Source of the DNA: Mytilisepta virgata
Lineage: Eukaryota; Mollusca; Bivalvia; Mytilida; Mytilidae
NCBI GenBank assembly: GCA_028015205.1
Contig: CM051521.1
Span: 94,278,513 to 94,342,512, forward strand
Length of the DNA stretch: 64,000 nt
Reading direction: 5' to 3'
Of this stretch, positions 45,581 to 60,500 are shown piece by piece. Below the pieces are notes generated by a model. It was not told the origin of the DNA. It ran no database searches and was given only the letters and a program-made list of their open reading frames with translations. The number at the start of each line of letters is the position of its first letter. Position 1 is the stretch's first letter. The position numbers were made by a program, and so were the translations under genes.

Positions 45581-48500
45581 ATGGTGGCCTCTGGAAGAGC
45601 AAGGTACGGTAACGGTACTTGTTGTTTTTGTTCAACATTTTATCACGTTTTCATGAAATTGAGAATGGAAATGGGGAATGTGTCAAAGAGACCATACAGT
45701 CGGACCGCCAAGTCAATAATGGCGTCGTTTTTATTTACAGAGTCAGGTGACTTTTCATTTGAAAATGGGTCATTTTTTGTAACGTCAATCAGCTGCCGGT
45801 TTTTTGGCCATACATGACGTATAGTTTGAGTTTGGTCTAAGGGGTGGTATTAAACGGTTTCTGAGAATATTTTCTTTTCATATTACTTTAAAAAAAGATA
45901 TTTTTAGCGTGCTTTTCCTACAAAATTTTACAATCAAAGTTGGCAATGATGCCGACGATTTTGTCACCGTTGGTCGGAAAAAGGACAATTTCTTCAATGT
46001 CAGATCTCGGGACGGGGATTTTTAAATCGGAAAAGGTGTGCTGTTACTTTTCTGACGAACGGTTCAAATATTTCTCCGCAAAACCGAGTGAAACGCAATT
46101 CGAGCGAGCTTTTTCTGTGAAAATTACGTGATAAAGGGGGATAATCAACGTTGACGTTGTCAATAAAATGTAAACAAAGAAGGTATGAAGGTAACGATCG
46201 ATCAAAAAAGGAAATATAAATAAGTTTCACGCTTGATTGTCAAATGATATAGTAAATATGTGTCAATAAACATTAAACAACCCATATTTAGGAATAAATA
46301 ATGAACCAGGGAAAAAGGGAGGGGGGGGGGGGGGTGGTCAGGCAGGTGCTTCCACTGACTTCCATCATTTTCTTTTGGAGGGGTTCATAAATTTCCTGTT
46401 GAATGGTAGAATGTGCACAAATGAATTTAAAATTATTTTCCATAGAAATTAACACATGAAAGCCTGTGGAGAAGCTGAAGTACTGCTATAGGTTTATTTG
46501 AGTAATTACAAATGTTTATTGTTTTTTTTCAAAAAACAGGTCTGAATAAATTTTTTCACTTTAATTTTTAAAACTACTTGCTCAAATTTCTACTTAAATG
46601 GTTTGTGCATTTTGCAATGTTGAAACTATTAAATAATGGATTTTTGTCTTTATCAGGACCTAAATTGTGAGCTGCCTTTTGGTTAAAAAGTAACAAATAA
46701 AAAAAAATCAGTGGGAAAAAAGAGAAAATTTTATTAAAATTATCCTTATCCATTACACAATTGTGAAAAACTGTAAGGATCTGACATGGACAGATTTATT
46801 TTTGCCAGCAAATTACATGAATCATATGCATATATTCTTTTCAACAAAAGGAAATTTTACATTTGTACATTAATTTATGCCTTCTCAAGTTTTTCATGAA
46901 TTAATATTAATTGTATTGATTAAGAAAAATTATTGCTTTTTGTGTATTTGACCTATTTCACCCCCTGTAGTGCCAAAATTGTTAAAAAAAATATATACAT
47001 GTGATTTTATAGACCAATTTCTCATGCTTATTTTTGAAAAATTTGCTGACTTTCCAAGTAAAAAGTAAAAATCTGGACAAGAACATGAATTAAAAATCAT
47101 GAAATAACAAAATAAAATCATATGTATAAGAAAAACTTTAATATGGCAGTCTAACCCAAGATCCTGGATTTTGAATTAAACTAAAGGCAAAGCACACAAA
47201 ATAAAAATTTTCAACAGAATTTAAGTTAATAGGTCTATTAATGCTGTGTATATATGTAACATGGTGAAATTCAGGCAAATGTAATGAATATTCTTTGAAT
47301 AAGAGAACACAACCAAAATATAATAAAACTGAAAACTATACCTTGATTGAATCATAGACTATTCTAACTAAATAGTCCCAGATGACACCAGAGGGTAAAA
47401 AAATTTAAATCATAAATGAAAAGAAATTAGATAACCTTACTTACAAGTGGCTATAAAATTTGAACTTGAGTTGTAGATATTACAAGATTACTATTTTGAC
47501 AAAAATTTTAAAAATTATACACATAAAGATATATATGAAAATCATACAATATTCTCCATCCAAAGTAAAACAAATATACCTAAAATATATGTTTTGATAA
47601 ACAATTTATTTACTAATAGTTTTCCTGTACATTGTCAATGATAAATAAATAAAACTGTTAGCTCATAGGTTGAGTATTTATGCCTAATTTCACAATATTG
47701 TAAAAGACTGAAAGTGTTCCAATACTATTTATTCAAATGTTGTCAGTGAATCTGTTTGTTTTTAAATTTTTTATCTTATTTTAAAAAAAAATCATCTCAT
47801 CATGGATTTTCTTCTGTCCATAATGTAACTTATTAGATGAACCTGAGTAAAATTTTTTTTTAAATATATATATATATATACAAAGTATGAAGTATCCATA
47901 TGAAATATTAAGCTTTTAAATTGAGAGCTAACATCACTTATATGTGTTCATGTAATTTTGTATTTCCAGGAACAAAATGCATGCCTGAAATGTCTTCATT
48001 ACATGTACCGAGAGGCAAATCTGTGGTAAGTTTGAATGTCATTAAACCAGTTTAAAATAAGCATACATGTCCATGTACTTGTGTAAGTTCAGACTTTTTT
48101 GTTCATCTAGCATAGTTCCTTTATCACTATCATGACTTTGTCCAATAAAACATGTAAAGTTATACTGCAAAGATCTACTTAATTCTATTCTTAACTACTT
48201 TAAATTCAGAAATTAATGTGTTGTTTTTATTAATGCGAATATTTAAACTCATTGAGTAACGTAATAACAAGAATTCGCATTCTGATATATGATACATAAA
48301 TATGTAAGAAACTTTTCCTTAGATCACTTTAATTAAAATAGCATATTTATGTTAAGTCATTAACAATCCCAATAATTTTAAATGCACGAAATAATTTCTG
48401 AATTTACAGTATCATTGCATCTGCTTTTACAAAATACAGTGTTTTCCCCCATAAATCGAGATAGCACTTGTAGTTCACACTGTTTAGTGACATAGCAAAG

Positions 48501-51500
48501 CTAATTAGGGGTTTAAAAAAAATAAAAGTGCCTTTTATTGCTTTCTCATCAAAACTAAAAATCACACTAGGATTTTTATACGACACGATTGCAGAGGGGA
48601 ATACATATTACCCTTGTCTGTCTGTACATCCATAAGTCTGTAGGTCAAGAAATTGGTTTCCATTCTCTAACTTTAGTCTGCCTCAACCAAATGTTATGAA
48701 ACGTATACACAATGCTTACTGCCATGATCATGATGATACACAGATCAAGTTTGAATTTGGGTGGTCACTTTTTTACTTCCTCAAATAATGCCCCTTTTCA
48801 ATGGAAAAATTGCTGAATTTCTATTCCCCATTTAGAGGCATTATGTTTTTCAGTCTGTGCGTCGGTTCGTCTGTTTGTCCATCTGTCCCTCTAAGTTAAA
48901 GTTTTTGGTTAAAGTTTTTGGTCAAGTTAGTATTTGATGAAGTTGAAATCGTATCTACTGGAAACATGTTGCTTATGATAAGATATTTCTACTTTTATTG
49001 CCAAATTTGAGTTTTGACCCTGATTTCATGGTTCACTGAACATAGAAAATTGTAGTGTGAGTGGGGCATCTGTGTACATGGTGTACATTAATTATTATTT
49101 TTTTTAGGGTCATTCTATATTCCTTGCATTAAAATGATAATTAGATAAGTAGTTCATATTGATTTTGTATTAGTCTTCCAACAGTAGTTAAATTTTGGTG
49201 TTTATTTTAAGTAAGTGATTAATACATGTATTAAAGCTGTCATAAAATGTGTGTTTTCAAATTAATACTGTATTATGTCCTGGTGCAGAGGTATATAGGG
49301 TCTCAATCTGCTGTATTGGCCCTCTGCTATGCCTGGTGCCAATACAGCTTACCTCTACTGTACTTGAACAGTAACATAATACAGGATTAATATGAAAACA
49401 CACATTTAATAATCATGATAATACTATAGTATAATTAAATTTGTATGTAGCAATATACTTCTGAATGTGTATATTTATTATTTTAGCTAAAGTTATCTTT
49501 GAATAAACATGATGAACCAAGTAAAAAGGTACAGTTATTTACATTGATACATGTTTATCATATTGTGATAGTTGTGGTTTTGCCATCGATATAGTTTTCT
49601 AAATAAATATAAATTTGACTAAGTTTCTGGCTTCGTAGTTATCCGAATTTTCTCAGAATTCTTACCTGTATTTATTTTATCTCCTTTCATTAATTATAAG
49701 GGTTTTAGGTCCATATTTGTTCAAAGTCTTTAAGTTTTCATTCATTTTATTCTCAGCTGATTTTATCGTCAAACCGGAAGCGGGAGTTAGCTCGTGCAGC
49801 TAACTCCTGCAGAAGCTCGAACTTTTAGTAATTTAATTTCATTGGTCTATTGATAACTATTTTAGTCAATCAGAGCATGCTATGTAAAAATTATTTGTAG
49901 TCTTTCGGGTAGATAGTTATTTTTATATCCTAAAAGCTAGGTATTTTCGAAGTTAAAACCTGTGAACTGTAAAGGGTTCATTTAAGTTGAAAAGGTCACA
50001 CTTTTTCTACTATATAAGTCCATATATTTCTCATACTCATTGGTAAATGTCTAATGGCGACAGGTATGTTACCCGAGGGAATTGTTTTCAATTCTAGTTT
50101 TTGAGACCGTTTACTTGGTTTAATACCAGAGAGGATTGTTTCAATCCATTTTTTTATTGGTATTTAAACCTGCGCAATTTTTTAGCTTATATAACCTCCT
50201 TTTTGCTGGTATAATTTTTGTTAGATTTTTTTTATAGATACTCCCGGTAGGTAAACTGTCACACAAATCCTGGTTTAAAGTTAGGAAATAAATTAAATAG
50301 AATTGTTTGTTAATTGATGCTGATTTCATAATTTTGTACTTTGTTATAATAAAAGTTATGTACTTTAAAAATCTTTGTTTTCCTAGCCTACAAGCATCCG
50401 AGAGATACGAACCAGGACGGGTACTCCATTACACGGTCCAGGACTAGTCCCTACCGAACCCCACCGTGTACTGGGACCTGCTCCTGTTACATGTCCCCCA
50501 TTCAACATAGACACACTGGTTGTTTGTATGTCCCAGTGCCTAAAATAGCCGATCCACTCGCCAAACGATACTACTTTTGTGTCAGGGTGACCAAAAAGTT
50601 GTCTGAAGACATATAGTTACTGGCTCAATAAAATGCCAGGGAGAATGCCCTCCAGAACAGCTAAAACACTTACTTAAAAAACATCAACTTTTAATGGCCT
50701 CGCCTCTTAGTGGTCAACCCATATATTATTACTCTTGTCTGTCATTCACTCATTTTGCAATGAGTAGTTCTACATACTATTTTTCTAAACGCTGTCAGAT
50801 ATTGAGCTGATATTTGGTGTGCAAGTTTTACTATGATGAGTTATAGATCAAGTTTACTTTTAGTTCTGCTCTGCTGATTTTTATCTAAAAGCTTTTGACT
50901 TTCAAAAAAAAAAAAGGTGAAGGATCCCAAGGTGAAATTCAAACTCATAAGTTGAAAATAAACTAAATGATATTCTATGTTTACTTGTTCTTGTTAATAT
51001 TTCTTTTTGATGAAGTTAAGTCAGTTAATGATATTTTATAGTCTGCAATCTATGTTATACTGTTATACTACTGTTTCATGTTAATTGATATTTTACAGTC
51101 TGCTTTCCAAGTGGTTTTATGCCACACCTAGGGGCATTATGGGCTTTTTCGGTCTGTGGATCCGTTTGTTCGTCCATCCATTCGTTCTTTCGTCAGTCTG
51201 TCCCGCTTCGGGTTAAATGTTTTGATCAAGGTCACGTTTTTATGCCCTTTACGGGACTTATTATGGTAAACCGTTGTCCGTCAATCCGTCTGTCAGTTGT
51301 CAACATGTCAGACAATAAGGAAAAAACACTTTCACCAAATTGCAAGAATTTATTAATTGTTTATATCTATTGACATGAGCTCCCTTTCGATTTTTATAAA
51401 TATTAGATTTTACGTTTCCGAGTTGTGGGGTTTTATTTATTAAAAAAGGGGATTTTCCAGTTTTCCGACAATAACTCAAAAATGCTTATAGCAGTTTTCA

Positions 51501-54500
51501 TGAAACTTTGGTGAATTGTTTACATCTATTGACGTAAGCTCCCTTTGTTTTTCATAAGTTTAAGATTTGACGTTTCAGAGTTTTGCCATTTAATTTATTA
51601 AAAGGGGTGATTTTCCAGTTCTCAGACAATTCTTTGAGCATCTATCATGAAACACTTGTGACTGGTTTATATCTATGAAGATAACCTCCCTTTAGTTTTA
51701 CATTAATTTCTGATATGACATTGAGAAGTAATAGAACTTTATTCTTTGAAAAAGCGACGGCCATATCATGTGCTCATGACACAGCTGTTTATTGATGAGA
51801 TTGAAGCCCAATCAACTTGAAACTAAGGGTTACCTATGGTATGACCTTTATAACAATCTGCTACACTCATAGTGTCTGATCAATCACTCTTGTTACAAAG
51901 AGTAGGATATATATGTATGCATTTATATATAGGTTAATATTTATAGAATTTGTACAAGCACATGTACATGATGTTAAACAGACATTTCATACCAACAAGA
52001 TTAAATATTCCTACAATGTTGTAGAAAAGACGATCACCATTAGGCTGGGCTGAAGTTTGGTGTGAGGCAGGACTCGACCAAGAGGGACTTAAAAAAACTT
52101 TCATCTCTAAATATATTGGTATGTATTATGCATATTTGTTATTATTCAAAGCAACTTTGTATTAATATATTACAAAACTTAAAGGTTTAATTAAACACCT
52201 CCTCAACTGCTTATTTGATTTTGATGAAACTGAAAATATACGGTCTCAAGTAAACAATTATGTGCTCCTCCATGTTAGGATTTTGATGAATTCTGTTCAA
52301 AGTAAATATGAAAAAGAAACATACCTCCCATTTTGAGCTTGTAAATCTTAATAAGCATGTTGTAGTTACTTTGTGTTTAATGTTTTATAGGGTTTGGAGT
52401 GATAGCCAATACAAATTTCAAAAAGGGGGATTTCATAAGAATGGAAGGTCAGTCGGTCATTTGCAGTGAAACGGTAGAAAGAAATGTATGCTTATGTATC
52501 TTTTCAATAGCCATATTGAAGATTTAATAATAATTTTACCTTTAATTCAGATTATTTTAAATCCTTGTAATTGCATTATTGGGAGCGTATTGATGGAGAC
52601 AAAGCAAAAATGAGAGAAATAATGAAAAAATCATTTGCATACTCCTCGTCGATATTATGGAATAACTTACCACTGAATATTAAAATCTCTACAAGTTTGA
52701 AAACATTTAAAACAAAATGTTTTAAATATATTTTTGAAACTGACCCTTAAAGAATATATCATGAACATTGAATGTATATTCTTTTTGTCTTTTGTGTTGA
52801 CATTTGTTACAAACTATATATATTAATATCTGCATGCATAGATATGTTCAAACTGTATGTAATTTTTGTTTTATATGTATGTATGTTTTGTTTGCTGAGG
52901 GCCTCAAGGAAGATTAGTGTTAACTAATTGAGTTACCCTCTTGAAATAAAGGTTATAATAATAATAATAATAATAATAAGAGGAAGGAAACTGCTATATT
53001 TTTGGCTATAAATATAATGACAGATTTCAGTGGTAATTTTGAATAAAAATGTGTAATATCTACATGATCTATACAACAAAGGAAAAGACCAATTTCATTG
53101 AGCCGCAACTCCTCTGAAACTATACAAAGTCGGAAATATTCGCTAAAAAGAAGGCTTATGATTAGATACTCTTAACTCAGTCACAAAACTGCAATATCGC
53201 GGGTGTGTTCTAGTAATTTAAAAAAGATGTGGTAGTGGAGCCCGATGATCGATTTTAATCGAAAATCAGTCGATTGTAGTGCTATTTCAAGCACTCGATT
53301 ACAAAAGTGACATTTCCGATTAATCGGAAAATATTTACGTTCACTTCCGGTTTTGACTTTGTTTTTATTTTTTGGGTATTTATTTTCGGATCTCAAGGAA
53401 ATGTACAAAAGTGAAGTAATTAAAGCGGTTTGACCCATTTTGAGGCATTTAATATCAAAAGGTAATGAATTAGACTAAATAAACACCGCGATCTTTTATT
53501 TCTCCCCAATTTCAATTTATGTCAGTTTCGTATCATGAGCCGGTTTCCGATATTTTGTTAGCGTTTCCAGGTAAGATCTATGAGTTAGTCACCAGTCTAG
53601 ACAAGGTCATTGAACTGACATGGATGATGGAAAGTTGTATCCATACCCTGGAAAGAAAACCAGGTCCAGGGTATGGACGTACTTTGGATTTAAAAAAATA
53701 AAAGAGGGACAGGCTACCAAAGATAACCTGGACATGTCAAAATCCATCTGCAAACTTTGCAAAAAAGGAATATGCTTTCAAAGGTTTGTGAAGTATTCAA
53801 CTCCCATGGCCATGGTCCAGTTCTTCAGCGTGTTTATGAACAAATCATGATAACAAAAATAAACCCTGCATTGTTGATATTACATTCTTGGCCCACTTTG
53901 GTCAGTCTAGTGGTTTTCTAGCCAAGAGACCTTGTCAAACCCAAACCCCCTTCAAAGCCCCTTGAGTCTACCACGTGATTTAAGTATATAGTAATAATAA
54001 TTATCAAGTGTGGAAAGTCCAGAGCATATTGTTACCTACAACTTAGTACAGACTTGTTAGAAAAATGTGGTTTAAACATGGTTTTATTTATGAATATAGA
54101 TGCATTAAACCTTTAAATTGCAATATCCAACCATAAAATCTCCAGTGAATGAACTCACAAATTAGTGTATTCTTTATTAATCAATACATACATAGTACAC
54201 AACATTTATTTTTAGAAATGTGACATGGTACACATGTACATGAAATATATACACATGATTCCTTGGAAATGTAAATAACAATATTAACCGATTATTAATT
54301 GATCATTGATCTGTTGTGTAGAAGCGATAATCGATTATGAAATTTCTTCCGATTCCCAACACTAACATGTGGTATGATTTCCAATGAGACCAACTCACAG
54401 ATTCATTAACAGCTGTAGGTCACAGTGCGGCACCAATGAGCAAAGCCAATACCGCATAGTCAGCTATGGAAAGCCCCAAATGAAAAATGTTAAACAATTC

Positions 54501-57500
54501 CACCAAGATAAAACTGCTTTCTATTAAAATAAGGAGATGAGGTATGATAACCAATGAGACAACTATCCACCACAGTTTAAATGAAGTTAAAAGTGGATGT
54601 TTTGAATGTTTAGTAATCAAAATGGAAATCAAGTTAACTACTGTTTTAAATAAAAGTTAGACATGTTATTGTCTATGTGGAGCTGGTGTATCCTCTCATG
54701 TTATCAGCAATACAAGTTCATTTATTATAGGCCATCTTTCAGATATGAATGAGTGCCTGAAGTCAGAAACACTATTTTTTGTAGCCTAATATGTATTGTC
54801 TTTGTAATTGAAAAGTTATCAGTTTCTTAAAATTATTCCAATTTGCTGCTTTCTAATACGGTAATAATCAAAGCGCTATTTTGTTGCATTTGTAAACAAA
54901 CATGTAGTTTTATTTCAGAACAGTTTCCTGTGTTAGATTATCATATCTAGATGTATAATCTAGTATATGGAGAATGTATAATTTTTAATGTTGACATCTC
55001 TTTATTTATTAATTAACAGACCAGTTTGACTCTTATGCCCCCGCCGTAGGGGAGGGGCATTCAGTTTTACCCTTGTCCGTCTGTACCTACGTACGTCCCA
55101 AAATTGGTTTCTGTTCTCTCACTTGGGTTTGCCTCAACCAAATGTTATGAAAATTATATATTTAGAAATGCTTATTACCACAAAACACAGATCAAGTTGA
55201 ATTTTGATGGCGTCACTAAAACCGTTCTAGAGTTATGCCCCTTTATAAATGGAAAAATTTAAAAAGAATTCGTTTCCGTTCTGATACTGAAGTTTGCCTC
55301 AACCAAATGTGATGCAACTTAATGTGGATTCATTTATTTTGTGGATACCAATTTTCGTGGATAGAGGAAAAAAGGCATTTCGTGGAATACCTAAATTCGT
55401 GGATTGCTGGATTAGAAAAAAATAAAAAGTTGTTGAAATACTTCAATTCGTGACTTGGCAAATCAGATATCATGAAAATACTGCGACAAAACATGCCGAT
55501 CAGACTTGATATTGTACAGTAAAGTACTGATTTAAAGCGCTCATTAAACAAAAGTCTAACAAACAGATTCTTTAAATTTGTAACAGAACAATTAAAGCTT
55601 GTCATGAATTTAACAAGATTAACAAAATCCATAATTATTTACTCATTAGGTTAAACAGGTGTGAAATATATATTGACAAAATTGCAATAACTTGTCATCA
55701 AATACTTTGGGGCATATACATACATATTTTTAATCTGATTACGATCAATAATTTCTGCTTTATTATCTTTTGACAAGATATTTTTACTGTAATTTTGAAC
55801 AGATATATCATGTTATTTAAAGGAGGGGTATTTGCGAAAAATACCAGTCGAGAGAATGTTAAATTTCACAAGCCGTAAGGCTAAGGAAATTCATTCTCAA
55901 GACTGGTATTTTTCCCAAATACCCCTCAAGAACATGCTATATCTGTTTAATTACACCGAATGTTAACGTACAAAACGCATTGATGATCGTGACATTACAA
56001 GCGTCCAGTCGGATAGAGTATTTTTTGGCAAATACCACGACAGAGAGGGTAAAAAAGGCATATCCTTTTTGCATATACCCCGGTGCTGTTTAAAAATAAA
56101 CGATATTCATTTGATAAAAGTAAATTGGTGAAAAATACACTGGCTACCAACCAATCAAAACCCAGGATTTTTACATAAGGTGTAATTAATGAGAAAGTCT
56201 GTATTGTTTAGATCTACTAAGGATTAAGATTTTTCTTAAATGTTTGAATAAAAAACCGGAATCCCGCAACAATTTACACAGTCAAAATCTTTTTAAAGAA
56301 AATTGTTTGAGCGTTTATATGTTACCAAAGACAAAATTACATTAAAAACAGTATCCTCTGTGGATATAGCTAACTCATCATATGTCAGAATTAAAGTACA
56401 TTCTGTAAAAACACAATTGTTCAAATGTCCGTGGTTTCAAACTTCAGCTCATTTAAACAAGAGTAAAAATATTATTTTTCGTTGGATATTTAAATTCGTG
56501 GTTTACTGGGACCCACGAAAATTATTATTAATGAATCCACAGTATACACAATTCTTATTATTACACAATACAGATCAAGTTTGAATTTGGTAGCGTCATT
56601 CTAACTGTTCTAGAGTTATGTCCCTTTATAAATGGAAAACTTACAAATTTTTTAATTTTCATTCTCTAACTTACGTTAATCTCAACCAAATGTTTTGAAA
56701 CTTTTACACAATGTTTATTACCACAAAACACAGATCGAGTTTGAATTTTTATGGCGTCACTTTAACCGTTCTAGAGTTATGCTCCATTTAAGGAATGGAA
56801 AAATTGCTAGATTTTTAGTTTCCATTCTCTAACTTAAGTTTGCCTCAATGAAATTTAAAAAAAAAATAGATGAAACTTAATGCTTACATGTATTACCACA
56901 AATCACATATCAAGTTGAGTTTTGGTGGCACTTCTTTCACCATTATCGAGTTAAGCCCCTTTATAAATCGAAAAATTGCAAAATATTTAGTTTCCATTCT
57001 GTAACTTAAGTTTGCCCCAACCAAACATTATGAAACCTATACACAATACTTATTTTCACAAAACACAGGTTAAGTACAACTTTGGGTAGTGTCACTTATA
57101 TCGTTCTTAAGTTTTGTCCCTTTATAATGTTGTATACAAGCGGGGGCATCATCATTTATTAGCCCCCTACCAATGATAATTGGTTTATAGTTCTATCATT
57201 TCAAGTTACAGTTCGAGTTTGAATTTTGTTCTGGTTTGATGTTGTTGTGCAGAGTTATGGCCCTTGAACGATGAAAATTCACTCAAAATCAGTTTTCTGC
57301 ACTTTTTTTCGTCATGCTAGAAGATATTGACTTGAAAATTGGTATGTAGTTTAATCATGACAAGTTACAGATCAAGATCGAATTTTGTTGTAGTCTGATG
57401 ATTTTGTGCAGAGTTATGATCCTTGAATTTAGAAAATTCACTTAAATAATCAGTTTTCAACATTTTTTTGTCATGCATGAATATATTGACTTGATATTTA

Positions 57501-60500
57501 TTACATGTACTAATATATAGTTTACACCATGACAAATTATAGATCAAGTTAGAATTTTGTTCCAATACAATGAATTTTTAACCAGTAGGGGACTATGTAT
57601 TGCAATGCAATACTCACAGAATGCTTGTTTATTTCAAGGATTGATGCCTCAAATACACTATGTGAACGGCTAGGTGGTCTGGTAAATGATGCAGAAGAAG
57701 GTACAAAGAAATGCTATTGTAAAATGAAACTTACTGTGGTTAACAAGTACCCAAGATTGTGTCTTTTTTCCAAGCGTGATATCAAGCAAGGGGAGGAAAT
57801 TCGTTATGGAGAGGAGTCAAAGAAGTTGCCATGGGTAATACTTATATATGTATACATTATACAATAGGGTAGATAGACAATTAAAATTACATTGTGATTC
57901 ATTTGAAATTTGTCTCACAAAAAATTAAGTATCCATTCTTCATAAGGGATTTTATTTGAATGTATTAAAGATTTTAGCACATTTTCTTTCAATAACTACA
58001 AGTCAAAGATAAATATTTACTTTTGAAGAGACAGTATATCATGGTAGGTTTTCAATTTCATATGTATCTTAATCCTAATTACATCTTATATATACAGATG
58101 AAGGTATCTGATTGGTTGATAGAAAATGATAGATGTGGTGTTTTCTCCATGTTGAAGTGTTTTGTCTTCATAGCACAGTATTGCACAACAATTTCAATAG
58201 GAATGAATTTAAAGACTCAAATTGTTTGGGTTCTTACTGTATATTTAGATTTTGGATACTGTGAAAGTACTTTTATTCTTGGGGAAACAAATTATCTTGG
58301 TTTTTTGTGGATGGCATTATCAACTAGTATAAATGTTCAACAAAATATAAGAACTGCTGTCTGAATCAGGACATTGAAAGATCCCTATAACTGGTTTGGA
58401 TACAAAAGCAAAATGAACCAAACATGCGCCTACAGACAGGATTTTGCCCATCTAATCTTAAAACAACTTAAAATGTACGACTTTTAACTTTTTAATTCAC
58501 GAAAATTAGTTTTGATCATTTTATCTCATCGTGATTCTCATACGAAAAATAATGAAATAGATAATTTCACATTGTGCTTGCTTTTGATTTTTTTTATGAG
58601 TTAATTCTACAATTCAAAGTACATTCGTAACTTTTTAGCTCACCTGACCCAAAGGGTCAAGTGAGCTTTTCTCATCACTTGGAGTCCGTCATCCGTCGTC
58701 GTCCGTTAATTTTACAAAAATCTTCTCCTCTGAAACTACTGGGCCAAATTGAACCAAACTTGGCCACAAGCATCATTAGGGTATCTAGTTTAAAAAATTT
58801 GTCCGATGACCCCGCCTGCCGACCAACATGGCTGACATGGCTAAAAATAGAACATAGGGGAAAACTGCGATTTTTGTCTTATATCTCAAAAACTAAAGCA
58901 ATTAGAGCAAAACTGACATGGGGTAAAAATGTTTGTCAGGTCAAGATCTACCTGTCGTGAAATTTTCAGACGAATCGGTCAACCCTTTGTTGGGTTATTG
59001 CCCCTGAATTGTTAATTTTAAGGAAATTTTGCAGTTTTAGGTTATTATCTTGAATATTATTATAGATAAAGACAAATTGTAAACAGCAAAAATGTTCAAC
59101 AAAGTAAGATGGTCCTTGGGTGGCCCCCTTCCAAAATTATGTCTGACATCCCCGACTTCCAACTGAGATGGCTGCTGTTACTGAAAATAGAAAAAAAGGG
59201 GGGGAGGAGTGACTTTCAAAATAACAATCCAAAGATACTAATATTAGATATGAAACTACAAGTCCAGTTGGAACCAAAGTTGGCAGTAATAGTTCTTAGG
59301 AGGTTCTCTTTCAGAAATATGTCTACCCGGACAAAGATGGCCACCACAATTCATTGAGAAATCTTCTTGTCTTAAACCACTTGACCAATTGGAACCAGAC
59401 TTGGCAGAAATTGTCCTTAGATGGTCCTCTTACATAGATGTGTCCGATGACCCAGATTGTCAATCAAGATGGCCGCCACAGCCGAACTTAGTTTAACATA
59501 GGGCTCTATAGGAAAATTCATTGAAAAATCCTCTTGTCCGAAACCACTTGACATATTGGAGCAGACTTGGCGGCATTGGTCCTTAGGAGGTCCTCTTTGA
59601 GAAATATATCTGATTTCGTGGACTGTGAACCAAGATGGCCGCCACAGCAGAACTTAGTTTAACATAGGACCTTTATGGTAAATTCACTCAAAAATCTTCT
59701 CGTCTGAAACCACTTGACATATTGGAGCAGACTTGGCAGCATTGGTCCTTAGGAGGTCCTCTTTCAGAAATTTGTCAGATCACCTGGATTGTCAACCAAG
59801 ATGGCTGCCACACCGATCTTTGTTAAATATTGGACCCTATAGGAAAATTCATTTAAAAATCTTCTTGTCTGAAACTGCTTAGCCAGTTGGAACAAGACTT
59901 AGCAGAAATGGTCCTTAGATCGTTCTCTTTTAGAAATGTATCCGTTGACCTGGACTTAACCAAGATGACTGCCACAGCTGAAATTAGTTTAACATAGAAT
60001 CCTATAGAAAAACCAACCAAATTTACTGCAACACTTAAATTTTTAGGTCTGCTCAAGGTGAAAAGTTAAATCCAGGTGAGCGATACAGGCTCTTGAGAGC
60101 CTCTAGTTTTATTTTGTTTTTTTTTTATATACATGATATATTTCCGGATTTATTTAATATTAATGTCATGAACATTGATGTCTTGATTTAAATATATGTT
60201 TTTATACACCTTGCAAACCAAGTTTTGGGGGGTATATAGGAATCCGTCTGTCTGTCCGTCTGTCTGTCTGTCCATATGTCTTGTACATGTTGTAAGCGCA
60301 ACTCCTCCTAAAAATATGGACCGATAATTATGAAACTTTACATAATATTTCACTTGTCCACGAGCAACCCAGACAAAAAAAATACATGTCCGGGTATTCA
60401 AGTGTACGAGTCGGGCAAGTCAGGTATAGCATTTCCACACCCCTGAGTCCATATCTCACCTAGAGCAACAATATTTGGAATATAAATGATTCACTAGGGG

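Noticed and set aside
54732..54785. Candidate missing middle exon of the SET domain (after TTATTATAG)
   Set aside because: The phase fits at the start and a few residues (LSDMNEC...SE) recall the family, but there is no credible donor and the conserved CYMFYF-type part is absent.
58661..59357. Open frames of 82-99 codons
   Set aside because: They fall entirely inside the family 1 repeat, recur in the other copies with stops, and carry no domain.
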